This document shows positions 45,856 through 58,300 of a DNA stretch of 64,000 bases, one piece after another. The number at the start of each line of letters is the position of its first letter. The first letter of the stretch is position 1. The notes under the pieces were generated by a model. The model ran no database searches, was not told the DNA's origin, and was given only the letters and a program-made list of their open reading frames with translations. The DNA is from Gnetum montanum (lineage: Eukaryota; Streptophyta; Gnetopsida; Gnetales; Gnetaceae). The translations under genes were made by a program, and so were the position numbers. The DNA lies in the NCBI GenBank assembly GCA_015680685.1, contig MNCI01029550.1, forward strand, positions 63,804 through 127,803, in the 5' to 3' direction.

Positions 45856-47961
45856 AGTACCAATAAGTGAGAATGAAGAGACGTGGAGTTTTGAAAATAA
45901 TGCAAAAATTGATTCAAAGTTCTATCAAAAGGAAAATGAACAAATAGAGACATCACATACATGATAACTTAAGGATGAGGAGGTACTTCATGATAGGGGA
46001 CCTCATCTCAAACTCCATTAATATTCTCAATTTATCGATAAGCAAGCTAAGTCAAGGTAAGTCTCTATCTCTTTGCTTGCTAGTTAATAAGGATAGTATA
46101 TGAGAATTCTTAAATTATCTATGTCTAGATCATATATGGTGGAATAAATATCTAGAGCATTTCTTATATTAATGGGGTTTGTGAAGACTTATAATAGCAC
46201 TTGTAATGATTTCCCTTGGTTTGATTTCTTGTCTTGCTCAATTTGAAATTCTTGTGATGATCTGTATCTATGCTCATAGTGTTTGGAATGATTTTTTCCA
46301 TTTTTAAGATGAGACAAACCTCTATCAATGTTATTGGTTGAAAATCTAGATCTCCACAAATTAAGCTTAATGTTGATGTACAATTATAGTGTGTTTGTGA
46401 TTTTTGCACAGTGATCCTAAAAGCCAAAGATAAGTAGCATATATGTAGGGGAAGCCTACATTTCAATCATCTTGGGGGCCATCAATGTAGGGGAAGTCCA
46501 TGGAGACTTCAGCCAATATGTACAATGAGCAAGAAAAGAACTTCAAGAGGTATTTATTGGGATGGAAAAGTCTTGAATGGTTGACTTTAAAAGGTACTTA
46601 GCGGTATATGAATACTTAGTTCCTTATTAGTATCTATTGTTTGTAAATTATTGTGGTTGCATGACTTTCATATTCTTTTGATAAATTCTTTTGGTTGAAT
46701 CCAGAATTACATGATGCTATCTATTAGATCAATTATCTTTAGCATCAATCTCTATTGGTCCTCATGGATTTTGAATTGACAACCCACCTATATGATGTTC
46801 AATCATAAGCTTAAGTATGAAGTATCTATTTCTATACATCAAGTAGTTAATATTATGAGTAAGGCAATGATCATTTATGGGTGTCTATGATTTTGATTGA
46901 GTTATCCATTGAATAATTTTATTTTGAGATGTAGATTTTGGGAATTTGGCATAGCTGGTTTCAAGTTGTAGATTGATATATTTTCATTTACCAAGATGAA
47001 GATCCATACTAATTACTTATTTTGAAGATAGATTACTTACTCCTCAACATTCACACTTCACGTCAAGCTTAAATATTGGTTGAAAATCTTGGATCAATTC
47101 TTGATATATTTGTGGCAACACTTGTAATATTGTTGCTTTCCTATTTGTGATACTTGATGAAACATCTATTTCCATATGCTCTATCTTTGGTATTTTGTAT
47201 TAACAAACTATTTTTACATGATCATATTTACATTTGGAGAGAACTATATGAATTTATATTGATCAACATGTTTTATTTTTTATCAATGATTTTGGATGTT
47301 GTTGCATTTCCTTGAACAAACATCAAAGTATGCATGTATCACTCATAGCTTTAACCTTTAGAATTGAATGTTAATGGTTCTTATTAAATTAATTGCAGAT
47401 CCTTGTTTTGACCTCAAAAGAGCAATTCTCAATTTTCACAATCATGCCTTAAGGAGAGGATGCAGTACATTCCACACTATTTTGAGTAATAACATGATTA
47501 CTTTATGGGAATGTATTCATCTTGCATCAATGGTTTTCCATTGTGAAGTTGTATGGCTATGTTTACCTCATCATGACGATATGTCCATTTGCTAATGTTA
47601 TATAAAAATGAAGATTCTTTGAATTCCACGCACCTTGCACCACTAATGACTTATCTTTTTAGAGACAGGTTGCTTAATCCTTTGCTTCAACTTCAAGATT
47701 GAATTTCACTTGGAAGGTGTGTTCTACTCTTGCAAAATTTGGAGCACCTAATCATGGACCTAATAAATACATACTATTTATATCTTTCAGGATTATGAGT
47801 GATACTTGTCTCTTCATATTATGTGGATATTATTGTTGTTTTCTATCTTTTCTACCTACATTTATGCACCTTATCCTTTTTGTTATTGTTCATAAAGGAG
47901 GAGAGTAGTATAGTTATATTGGTATTATTACTAATCCATTTTCTTAGGTTTTGAACATCAC
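45856..47961. other. Non-coding interior of element A
   Basis: No pol domain was found in any frame. The stretch aligns with 58380-60505 of element B, including GTAGGGG..CTACATTTCAATCATCTT near 46445 and the run-up to the purine tract (TTAGGTTTTGAACATCACC). Conservation in both copies without a shared frame suggests non-coding element RNA. Confidence 0.6.
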
Positions 47962-47976
47962 CAAAAAGGGGGAGAT

Positions 47977-49225
47977 TATGAAGATTTTGGTGTGTTTTGG
48001 TATGCTCAAAATGTTAATTAAAATGGAGAAAAAATTTGTTCATATGGTTATTGTGTTTGTAGGACTATGTACATAGGAAACCAAGATGAGCTAAAGAGGA
48101 CAAGGAACGAACTATCCTAAAGCTCAAAGGTAGAGGTCACCCACATGTCTTCAAAAGAACATCCAAAGAACATGGAGAAGGACCTAATATTGTACAAGAA
48201 AAGTGGGCATCATTAAAGCATACAAAAGATCAAGGTTACATACAAGGAATGATGCATTCATCATGCAAGAGAAAGTAAAAAAATATGTCCTTGGGAAGTA
48301 GCAGATGTCTTGGCAAATTTGAGGTGAACTTAGAGAAAATTCAGAAAGACATATTTAGAAATAGCAAGACATCTTTCCCTAGCCAAAGACATCTTTCATG
48401 AGGAAAATATGTCTTTACAGAATGTAGACCAAACACAAAAAGACAGCTTCCATTGAGCAAAGACATATTCCAGGATGGAGACTTCAAAAAGATGTCTTTC
48501 AAGAAACAAAGATGTCTTCCTAGATTTGAAGGAAAATTTACAGAGATATCTTAGGCATGAGAAAGACATCTCCCATAACTATTAGTGATTGTTAGCTACT
48601 TGTTGCATGAGTTTTGAGAAGGATTTAGCAACACGATAGCTATAAGAAGACTTGACATGCCTTGGAAAAAGTGCAAGATTTGTTGTATTCATTGTACAAA
48701 CATTTGTAATCATTGAATTCTTTGTTTCTCTTCATTGTTTTATCATTTTGGCTTTGTAAAGTGTGTTGTACATGATTGTACAAGGATCAACAAATTAAGT
48801 TGTAATCATTTCTTGTAATTCTTATTCTTTTTGTCCTACAGGGTTGAGTTCCTTAAGCTTGTTGGGATCCTACAGGATTGAGTTGTTGGTGTTGTGATAC
48901 AACACTTCAGTGTGAAGCTCAAGATTGTAAAGGTTGTGGAAGCCTTGAAACCACATTTCCAAGCCTGACAGGGCCTTGCGGGGTTGAATGATTGATGTTA
49001 TGATACAACATTCTAGAGTAGGGCTTGACAATTGTATAGGGTGTGGACCCTTCAACCACATTTTGAGAGAAACAAAGTTTGAAGGTGTGCTTACGATCTA
49101 CCCTCTAAGCATGGAGGATTCAAGTTGGGGAACCACATAAATTTGTATGTGTTCTTTGTTTTATAAAGTTTTCATTTGGGGAACTTATTCATCCCTCCTT
49201 CTATAGCTTCTATTATACCAAAAGA
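47977..49225 (+). repeat. 3' LTR of element A
   Basis: It starts TATGAAGATTTTGG (decayed from TGTGGATCTTTTGG) right after the purine tract. It aligns with 43063-44287 and with 60523-61773. The 3' end is decayed (CATCCCTCCTTCTATAGC..), so the exact limit is approximate. Confidence 0.75.
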
Positions 49226-49429
49226 AGTTATCAACATAAAAAACAAAGACTATCAAAACATCTTACTTCATTCAACATGAAAGTTAAATAATCATTGAGG
49301 AGTTGGAAATATACATGCATATTATTTCTAAAACATCCTTCTTTAATATGGAATGTGTGAGAATCATGGAGGTTGAGCTTTTAGAATCTTCTTTGCTTTA
49401 TTTTCTAATCTTTGTAATGCAAATGATCT

Positions 49430-52200
49430 TCAATAGGTAGTCTATCTTAAATACCTTTGGTGGATTAGTGAGGAGATCAACCAATTTATTTTGGCTTAAC
49501 ACTGCTTGAAAGAAATGTTTTTCTCCTTTACTTCTTTCTTAACAAAGTAGTATTTGATGTCAACATGCTTGGACTTCTTATGAATGACATAATCCTTTGA
49601 TAATTGGATGAATTATGTGTTATCCACCATAAGCTTAATGGATAAAAAGACTTCAAAGTATAATTGAGTGAAGAGCTTCTTTAGCCATAAGATATATTGC
49701 ATTTAGTTAATCATTGTAATAAATTCAACCTCACATGGTGAAAGAGCTATTGTACTTTACTTCTTGCTATTTCAATATATGGGATTGGCCTCATGGAAGA
49801 TGATTATACTTGATGTAGAATTCCTCTCTTATAGATCTCTAATCAATAAACATTACAAAAAGTATGAAAATTACAATCTCCCTTCACAAAAATGATGGAA
49901 AATTTAATGGTCCCTTTTACATATCTGAATACATGCTTGAAAACATTCATGTGGCTAAGTCTAGGTTCTTGCATGAACCTTGAGATGTATGAAATGAAAA
50001 ATTTAATATTATAACTAAATTGACAAAGAAATCTTAAGGATATAATCATGCTTATATAGAGAGAATCACCAACCAAGGAACTTTCATCTTTGACTTAAAG
50101 TTTAAGGTTTGGAAAGAGTGATGCTGTAGTTATCTCTCACATCTCGATTCCCAAATAGAGTTATTCTATAATAAAGATGGTGTTAATCCATAACAAATGA
50201 TGTAATTATTGCAATAAAAATTGGAAGGTATGTTGTAATAAGACCCAAAAGGGTATGTTGTAATGATAAGCATGTTCCTTAAGGTAACCTTTGGGATTTT
50301 AACTTAAGATATTTATACCCAAGAATTAGAGGTCATGTTAGCATGGAATTGTGAAGTCAATAAAATGAGTAATAGGTTCTAGATGAAGTGTGATAGAAAG
50401 GTGACTAGCCATTCCTTCTAGTTAGGTATAGGCCTAATCATGATGGAAATGTTAAATTTCCTTTAAGGGATAGATTCTAAAGAAAGATAACCCTAAGAAA
50501 TCCTCAAATCATGAGCTAGATACATAATTCCTACATTAATAAAGTTTTCTTATCATTTCATTCTATGTTTTTATTATCTCATTTATTATGCATAATGTTA
50601 AATGTTATGAATATTTGGTGTTTTCCATGACATCTAGCAATGATATTTCATATTTTTCTTGCATCTTCTAGGACATAATTTTCTATGATATCTTCAGTGC
50701 ATCATCCTCTTACTCCACTTGGATTAATATGAAGTGCTTTAGTACTCTTAGATCCTTTATTTCAAATTCTTCATTTATGACTTTTCTAAAATATGAAATT
50801 AAATTTTTGAAATTGGATAGGAAGATCAAGTCATCAACATATAATAATATTAAAATTACATCCTTGTCAACATGTTTGAAGTAGAGAATGGACTTAAGTA
50901 TGTAACTATTATGATTACTTTTGAGAAGAAAATGATTGATTCTATGAAATCAAATCCTTGGATCTTTCTTGAGTTCATAAAGAGCCTTATGGAGCTTGCA
51001 CACTTTGTCCTTTTGGCCTTGGATTTTAGTCCATTAGATTAGAGGATGTAGACTTCTTCTTCAAGAACATCATTGAGGAAGGTTGAGTTAATATCCATGT
51101 GATATATTTTCATCTTAAGATGACTAGCAATGGATTTTATGAGCTTGATAATTTCAAACCTTGACATAAGGAAAAATATTTCTTCATAATCTATGTGCTT
51201 ATTTTTCTTGAACCCCCTTTCTACCAACCTTACCTTGTATTTGAAAATGTTACCATTTTATCAAATTTTTTTAAACATCCATTTGGTATGAATTATCGTA
51301 TTATCCTTTGGTTTGTCCACTAAGCATCATGTTTTTTTTTTTATTATGGAATCATTTTCTCTTTGAATTACATCCTTTTATACTATAATTCTAAGGGCTT
51401 TCTTTGCTTTTCTTGGTTTATTAATTAGGGTTGAGTAGGAAACATTTGATTTTTCTTGGATTCTGGTATTTCTTCTTTAGAATATAGCACTAAGGATTTG
51501 TGATAAGGATTGGTTCTTTTCAACCCATGGCCTTGGCTCATAGGCTTTCTTCTCCTTAATCCTGTATTCTTCTTGGCTATAAAATGAGTCAAATACTAAG
51601 GTTTTATCATCAAAGATTACACTTCTTGATACATGCCACTTGTTTTCAAGTGGATCAAAGCATTTTTATCCACATGTATTGGAATCATATCTAAAAAAGA
51701 AGCACTTCCTTCCTCTATCGTTTAGCTAATCTACAAGAGAATTGGTAATTTTTACATAGCATTCATAACAAAAAAAATTTAGATTAGAGAGATTTAATAC
51801 CATTTCATACAATAATTCATTGGGAGTTTTCTCACTAATGGGAGAGCTAATAAGAATATTTAGTATGTATGTGGCGATGTGACTACTTGACTTCAATAGA
51901 AATTGAGCAAGGCATGTTTCAACAATTATGTACACATTTCTTGGATGATACCATTGATTATTTTAACTACTCCATTACTATGTGGTTCATACACATACAT
52001 GTGGTTTATTTTATTATGACGTGATTTTTACAAAATTTACAAAAGTGCTCACTTAATAATTCACCTATTTTATCACTCGTGATAATGATTTTTAAGCCAA
52101 GTCCATTTTCCATTGAGATATTAGAAGACACCAAACACTTCATGTTTGAAATGGAAGATGTGGGTCCAAGTGTACCTTGAAAAATCATCAAAAGGTTTTT
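49430..52200 (-). mobile_element. Copia-2: decayed pol region
   Basis: Minus-strand order: integrase pieces (52190-51730: KIIITSDKIGELLSEHF, then HIATYILNILISSPISEKTPNE), reverse transcriptase N-side (51227-51039: MDINSTFLNDVLEEEVYI), LLYVDDLIF near 50830-50865, MQEPRLSHMNVFKHVFRYVKGT (49843-50076), and RNase H (49800-49430) with STIALSPCEVEFITM and KSKHVDIKYYFV. Gag, both LTRs and primer site were not identified. A solo LTR interrupts the RT at 50125-50650. The right side abuts the caulimovirid-like copy at about 52200. Confidence 0.75.
50125..50650 (+). repeat. Solo LTR of the F family, inserted in Copia-2
   Basis: It is the reverse complement of the F LTR: ATTCCCAAAT near the start, TATGTTGTAAT, CTAGCCATTCCTT, GGATAGATTCTAAAG, then TTTTCCATGACATCTAG at the end. 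Orientation is opposite to F and to Copia-2. RT motifs lie on both sides, so it is an insertion. No target duplication is recognisable (gatgc/tattt). Confidence 0.7.
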
Positions 52201-52241
52201 ACCTTATCATCTATTATGTTTCATAGCAATAATCTTGGGAT

Positions 52242-53620
52242 CTAGCAGTTTGAGATTAAGTGTTTTAGGAGGAACATGCAATTGTGAACAATACTATTGA
52301 ATATCATAAGTGTTAGAAGTATAAATATCTTAATAAAAGGAGTAACATAATGGATTTTCCCAATCATAGGTTTTGTTGATGCATGAAAGAAGAAAATAGA
52401 AAGGTTTTCCTTGAAAATGATCAATGTGCCAACCCCTTTCTTGAAAATTACCATAGTAGAGATAATCTCCATGGTACTTGTTCCTTCACTAAAAAAGATG
52501 AGATGGGTAGGAATCAAGATAGTATCTGGGGGCATGTCAAAATTTTTGCCACTAGGTCTATAATAATTCATTAGGAGGGTGCCACTAATTTATTTCAATT
52601 TGATAAACATGGAATGGACTTGGTTGGTAATATGGCCAATTTAGGACATGAGCTACAAGAAAACATGAATTACGAATATAGGAAATAGATTCTCCAAAAC
52701 TAAGGTTGCATAAGTTGAAATTGCAATGGAATGGTGGTTATGAGGGTTTCTAGGTTGAGGGATGAATGAATGGAGACAAACCCTAAACTAAGGTGCAACT
52801 TCATACAAGTATCTAATAAAACCATCAAAATTAGTCTTACAACCTTCTTAGAGATCTTCTTGATGTAGAGTGGGCATATATCTTTCATATGCTCTACAAT
52901 TCCTAATTAACCTAGATGACCTAAGAATCCATCCTTTGCTTACTAGAATATCTACAAATAAAAAAACAACAATAAAAATATTAATAGTCAAAGTGTTGAT
53001 ACTTTTTTGTTAGAAAATCAGCAAGACTATTTTTCTTGCCATTTTTGAATCAAAATCAAAATTAGTGAAGTATAAAGTTCATCAAATAAGTCTAGTATGA
53101 GCTACTTTATTTAAAGCTTTAGAACTCAAATACTTATCAAAATTCTTTAAATCACTCCTAATTATGATATGTATATTCTGAAGGAATAGCCTAAATTTTC
53201 TAATGCCTTTAACAATGGCGAATAATTCTTTATGGGTACGATGATAATTTTTTTGGGCATTACTAAACTTACTAGAAGCATACTTGCATATAAGAAGGAT
53301 GTTATCTTTTTTTATTTTAAGTGTAGCATCCAAAAACTTATAAGGATGTTATCTATGGGTAATTGATGTTTTGGAAAATTTTTGCATTGCTATTTGATTA
53401 ATTCATCTATGTTTGTGTGCTGTTTGGTCCATGCAGGAGGATTTTGTCCTAGTTGTTCATTCAACAATTTTCTATCTCTAGTTAACTGTTTATAAAAAAT
53501 GTTGAAGCTAGCTTTTATCATTAATCTCATTAGGAAACTTTCTAATGGATTCAAGGATGTGTTCTTGTAAGGTGATCATTCCTTGAGTGATTTATAATAT
53601 TAATAATTCTATAGAATCCT
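52242..53620 (-). mobile_element. Endogenous caulimovirid-like RT/RNase H relic, copy 1
   Basis: A minus-strand frame from about 53600 to 53080 runs from the end of a reverse transcriptase (a KFPNEINDK..LQHFL segment) into RNase H (CKYASSKF, NYHRTHKELFAIVKGI, then a RSDLK segment and, after a shift, NSLADFLT near 53020-53040). The spacing of Cys-x-Tyr-Ala-Ser, Asn-Tyr-His..Lys-Glu and Leu-Ala-Asp-Phe-Leu-Thr is that of plant pararetroviruses (Caulimoviridae); I see no LTRs or integrase linked to it. At least seven in-frame stops and shifts make it non-functional. The downstream part (52242-52571) is shared with copy 2 and has no assigned function. A Ty3-type RNase H is the main alternative. 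Confidence 0.6.
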
Positions 53621-55143
53621 TTACAATTTGCATTTTTTTTGGAGTGACATCAAGGGGACTTGCATATTCTCTTTGGTGACGTCTATGGGAGTTATCATGC
53701 AACGTGGTTGTACTAAGATCCTTGTAGATCTAATGAAAAATGGGAGTAAGAGTAATCAAAAGGGCACTGAAAAATCAAATGTTGTTCTAGGGGGTTCCAC
53801 TGGAAAGACATGCATCCATGCCTAAAGGTTGGTGGCTTCTTTGAATTCAGTATTCAAAAAGAAAAAAAAAGAAGAAAAGTGCCACAAAAAAAAATTCACT
53901 CCTCCCTTGGATGAAACGCCAAGTGATCGTACACCTTGTTGTTATGGTACTCTCATAGTTGTTCATCATGGGATGAAACAATGCGATGTCACTGATTAGA
54001 AGGATGGACTTGGTCTTGATCTTGGAACGATGGGTTAATGACATGTTAATCATGGTTTTCACGTAGGATTCACTATGCCCTAGGTTAGTTACTTTATGTC
54101 CCAATCTCTATGCTCCCTTCTATACTTCGTCTCATCTCACTATTCGTGTAATTGTAGCTCGTGTCTCGTGTAGCATAGAATCTTCATCTTATTTCAATGA
54201 TATTTACATGTTTGTGTTTTGTGGAGTTAGTGCGGATTACATTTAACCCTTCTAGTGCCCACAAACACTTTAAGTGTGGTTACACAAGGGCATTATAGGT
54301 TGGAACCTACTTTGGGAAGGATCCACTTGTGTAATATTCACTTATGACATAGCTCACACACACCATTTATTATCCTCAGCATATTGTTCATGGTATTCTT
54401 TCCCTTATTACTATCCCTTTGATTCAACATTCCTATGAATCATCACATAGCCTTTTTCTCTACCATCCAAGGTCCTTATTGATAAATTCCACACAATCAT
54501 AATTTTCGTGCCTTCAGAACTAGTTGAATTACCCTAGAACCCTTTAACAATAATCCAGATGTCCTTAGTTTACATTGTTTAATTTCAAAGAAATATTAAA
54601 AATTTGGTACATTCTCTAAGTGTCCTAACTTCAATGAAAATATATATACGTGACCCCCCTATGCTAATCAACATCATTTGCAATTGTTCGCGTAGGGGAA
54701 GATTTTCAAGTCCTCTCTACGACATGTGATTTCATGTCCCTTGCTTTCATATCCATAACTCGCTCACTGGTACTCTGACTTTCATTCTGTTTGAACCTAC
54801 TTGAATCAAAAGTGTTCAGCTCAGTCGTGGGGGAGGGGCACATGCCGAATAGTGCATAATTTTTTTTGAAATTCCTCATAACCCAAAGGACATTATTAAG
54901 GGTAATTAGTTATAAAATAAAGAATAAAATGTATCAAAAAAAATTTCATCCCCTTAGCTATACCAGAAAATTAAATTGGGAAACCACCTAAGCAAAGAAG
55001 ACTCAACATTATAATCTTTCGGGGACATGTTCTTCCAATAATTAACATCACACAGAAATAAAGTAAATCTATTAAGGAAAGAAGTAAGGTATAACCTAAC
55101 TTTGGTAACAACCTTACTAACAATTGGTCTCGTGTGATTGCAG

Positions 55144-55740
55144 ATGGCCCCGAAACACGGACAATAGGAAGGTCTTGCTCAAGGTGCGATCGAACGATCT
55201 CAGAGAGGTGGAAGACAAGATCCTACCAGACAACATGTAGAACAGGATGAACAATCATTTAGCTTTCATCAAGAAGATCCTCCTACTGTATGGTCTGGGC
55301 AGGCAGAAGTAGGAGATACACTCTCTGAAAGCGGTGCTTGGTACTTAGGGGAAATGTACCAATTTTGGCACAATGAAGAAGAAGGCACCATGGTTAACAT
55401 TTGTGGTGTGACTATTGATTTCTCTGTTCAAGCCATTTTGTAAGTATTAAACCTTCCGAATATAGGGACAAAGGTTTCTCAGAACCACCTGAACACCTTC
55501 AAAACCAAGCAACCTAATAAACTCTTTTTAGAGAATTAAAGGGTGGTAGAAGAAAAAGAGAAGGTTGACTGGGCTACCTCTATGGCACAAGCACAAACTT
55601 ATGTGCATGCCAAGGCACTCATGACCTTACAAGAGGAGAAACTCTAGGCCATACTTCGACACCATCAAATTCTAAGACCTCGAGCACAAGAAAAGGGAAA
55701 GACACAAATGGAGAAGCCACCACCACCAGGAACTACATGA
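55144..55740 (+). pseudogene. Extra ORF of element E, single 199-codon frame with stops
   Basis: From ATG (55144) to TGA (55738-55740) one frame is kept without indels but with four internal stops (TAG, TAA, TAA, TAG). It reads GAWYLGEMYQFWHNEEEGTM (compare WYLGETYSFWH in C) and NICGVTIDFSVQAIL-stop-VLNLPNIG (compare FGVIVSYSVKVIVEALSFPNVG). It ends EKGKTQMEKPPPPGTT (compare KGKGKDIVEEPPLPRTT). It is far shorter than the C version, with most of the middle missing. The bases before ATG, GTGTGATTGCAG, look like a splice acceptor, hinting that the ORF was expressed from a spliced RNA. Confidence 0.65.
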
Positions 55741-55921
55741 GTTCCACCATTTTGTAATCATAGGATTTTCTTTTGTGTTGTGTCTCAATTTTTTTCTGAC
55801 TTCACACTATGGCATGAATCCATTCTATTTAGTCAATAATCCCATACCTATCCACCATGTAATCAATGGCACTTGTTCTCACTTTAACTTAAGGCCAAGT
55901 TTTCATTCAGTCGTGGGGATA

Positions 55922-56757
55922 TGATGAGTCATGAATTTGCTGGCTATGATATCGTAGCCATGATATCACAGCCCTGTTATTGTAGTGGCCATGATATCAC
56001 AGCCGCAATATCATGACCTGCCTCAATGTTTATAAATAAGAGGTAGCTTTTCCAATTTTAGGATCTAGTTTAGTTCCTTAGTGAAACTTTAGCAGTTTGA
56101 TCCCTCCAGAGATAGAATTATTTTCCAGTGTTTGTCCGTAGTGTGGTCAATGTAATTGTATGACATCCTTTATTCGAGTATGATGTACTTGGACACACAC
56201 ATGACCAGCAATAAAGATTGAGATTACTTCATCATTGCAGCATTCCCTTTGTTATTTATTTATTTATTTAATTTTTATTTATTTCTTTCTTAATTAGTCT
56301 CTTACCCTTATCTCCTAGAACATGGAATGAGTACGACTTGATTACAAGCATTTAAGTGTGACTACTTGGTAACCCAGTGGTGTACCTAGGATTTGTGCTT
56401 GGTAATCCCAGTGGTAGTCATGCATGAAGTCCAAGATGTGTACAGATGATCAAGGAATGGCTACTCATCACACTTAGTATAGATTAGATTTTCCTACCCT
56501 TTCCCTCCTAGCTTAGTTAATATTACCTTCCATTGTCTTCAGGAGTAGCATTAGAGTAGAAACCCATCATACACCTCACTTTGGACTAAACCATACATGA
56601 AAAATATAATTCTAGTCCAGGTGGGAAGATAGCAAACTGTGACCTTAGGATAACTATCTAGGTGCCACAGCTAGTCCGTCTGCGAAGTTCGACCGGATCA
56701 TGCGTGAAAATGCTCGTATTCGTATGGTTGAGTGTAGGGGTATCTCACCACTCATCA
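55922..56757 (+). repeat. 3' LTR of element E (836 bp)
   Basis: TGATGAGTCATG to CACCACTCATCA. Near the start (55945-56015) it carries several ATGATATC(G/A)(T/C)AGCC-like palindromic words. A TATA-like TTTATAAATAAGAGG lies at 56029-56043. Confidence 0.8.
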
Positions 56758-56946
56758 GTGTGCTTGCGATCTATCCTCTGAGTGTAGAGTATCCAAGTTG
56801 GAAAAACACGTAAACTTATGTCTATTCTTTGTTTGTTTAAGTATTTATTTGGGGAACTTATTCATCCCCCCTTCTAAGTTCAACAATCCACATGTGGTAT
56901 TAGAGCCTGGTACTCTTTGTTTCATCATCTACTTCAAAAGTGAACA

Positions 56947-58300
56947 ATGGAGGGAACTTCTTACACAAAGCCATCCATGTTCAATGGATTCAAATTTGCC
57001 TATTGGAAAGTTAGAATGCAAGGGTTCTTCAAATCCATGAAGTTTGAACTTTGGAAGTCAATCTGAAAAGGCTACACTCCACCCATCAATGGCACCACTA
57101 ACATCACTAAACCTCTTAACAAATGATTGTAGGAGGAAAAGGATAAGTTTATGTTTGATTCAAGAGTAAAAAATTGTTTATATTATGCTTTGAATAAATC
57201 TAAATTCAATATAGTAGCAATCAAAAATTGTTAATTTTGCAAAGTGAATATGATAAACCCAAAATGTGAGAAGGTGAGAAAATCAAGGATTATTTTTCTA
57301 CAACTAATGATCTTGTTTTAGCCATTAGAGGAATAGAGAAAGACTTGCCCAAAAGTTATGTCATCATCAAAATGATTATAACCATAGTTTAGAAATAAGG
57401 CCATAGCCATGGAGTAAATCAAAGGTTTTTTAACTTTAAGATTTGAGGAACTTCAAAGTTCTCTCATTACCTATGAAATGAATCTCATAAACAAAGAAAC
57501 AACTTAAGAAAAACCTATTGCTTTGAAGACTACCTCCAAGGAGAAGGAGGTTAATGAGCATGATGAGGGAAATGAAGATGAAATTACTTTTCTCTTAAGG
57601 AGACTACAATGATTACTTATAAGAAGAAACAAAGGGACATCTCAACAACAACAAAGACCAAATTCTTCAAAGATAGAGAAATAGGTAGAAATTTTTTAAA
57701 TTCTTCTAATTTAGATTTTTCTTCCATAGGGTGTTGGGTTTTTGGAGAAAGATGCCATATGACCTTCAAATTTTCTTGTGATCCAAATGATAGAAAAGGT
57801 TAGCCAAAGAATAGATCCAATGATGAGAAATTAAAAAAGACCAACTTTTATACAACTTGGGATGATGATAAGTAAAGTGAAGAAGAAGAATGTAATTCTC
57901 CTAAAGATTCTCATCTCTTTTGCATGGTGTTTATTTATGAATCTTCCTCACATATGGTTGAACAACATGGTAAGTGTGACAAGAGGTATAGTGAATTTAA
58001 AGAAGAAATTTTTGTCTTACATCATTTGATTAGGAAGGTAAAGAAACTAATTCTTTCTAAGTTAAATGCTATTCATGCTAAAATGAAATAAGAGATCTTA
58101 GACATAAAAGTTGAGATTCAATCACTAACCTCTTGTAACAAGGATTGCAGCAAGATTCAAGTTGAGGAGATTCCCAAAAATTAGACAAAGAATTTAGAGG
58201 ATGCAACACATGAAAATGCAAGCTCAAGCCCAAGCATAGTAAGGTTTGTTAATTTTGATATGAGGATGACACTCCTTTTATATGTAAACATTGTGATTTT
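56947..58300 (+). pseudogene. Gag of element B
   Basis: The start is the ATG at 56947-56949: MEGTSYTKPSMFNGFKFAYW, with the Trp that is a stop in A preserved here. A deletion near 57215 removes part of the core. The zinc knuckle at 57728-57772 reads CWVFGERCHMTFKFSC: the second Cys is Phe and the last is displaced. The tail (KEEIFVLHHLIRKVKK) matches A. Confidence 0.7.

Larger units (their letters stand above)
43063..49225 (+). mobile_element. Element A: gag-only Copia-type LTR element
   Basis: The 5' LTR (43063-44287) runs TGTGGATC to ACCACA. A tRNA-Met-type primer site TGGTATCGGAGC starts at 44290. A Gag relic (44342-45855) and about 2 kb of non-coding sequence follow, then a purine tract AAAAAGGGGGAGA (47962-47974) and the 3' LTR (47977 to about 49225, with a decayed end). 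No protease, integrase or reverse transcriptase can be found in the 3.7-kb interior. Element B has the same architecture, so the reduced form was itself mobile. It would depend on an autonomous Copia element. Confidence 0.8.
53840..56757 (+). mobile_element. Element E: C/D-family relic, plus strand, 3' part
   Basis: It comprises a spacer homologous to those of C and D (best seen at 54260-54340: GGGCATTATAGG..CTACTTTGGGAAGGATCCACTTG), the extra ORF (55144-55740), a purine tract CAGTCGTGGGGATA (55908-55921) and a complete 3' LTR (55922-56757). A second purine tract CAGTCGTGGGGGAGGGG occurs at 54821-54837. The 5' LTR, primer site and gag are missing. Its right edge abuts the interior of the 5' LTR of element B exactly at 56757/56758. 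Confidence 0.7.
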
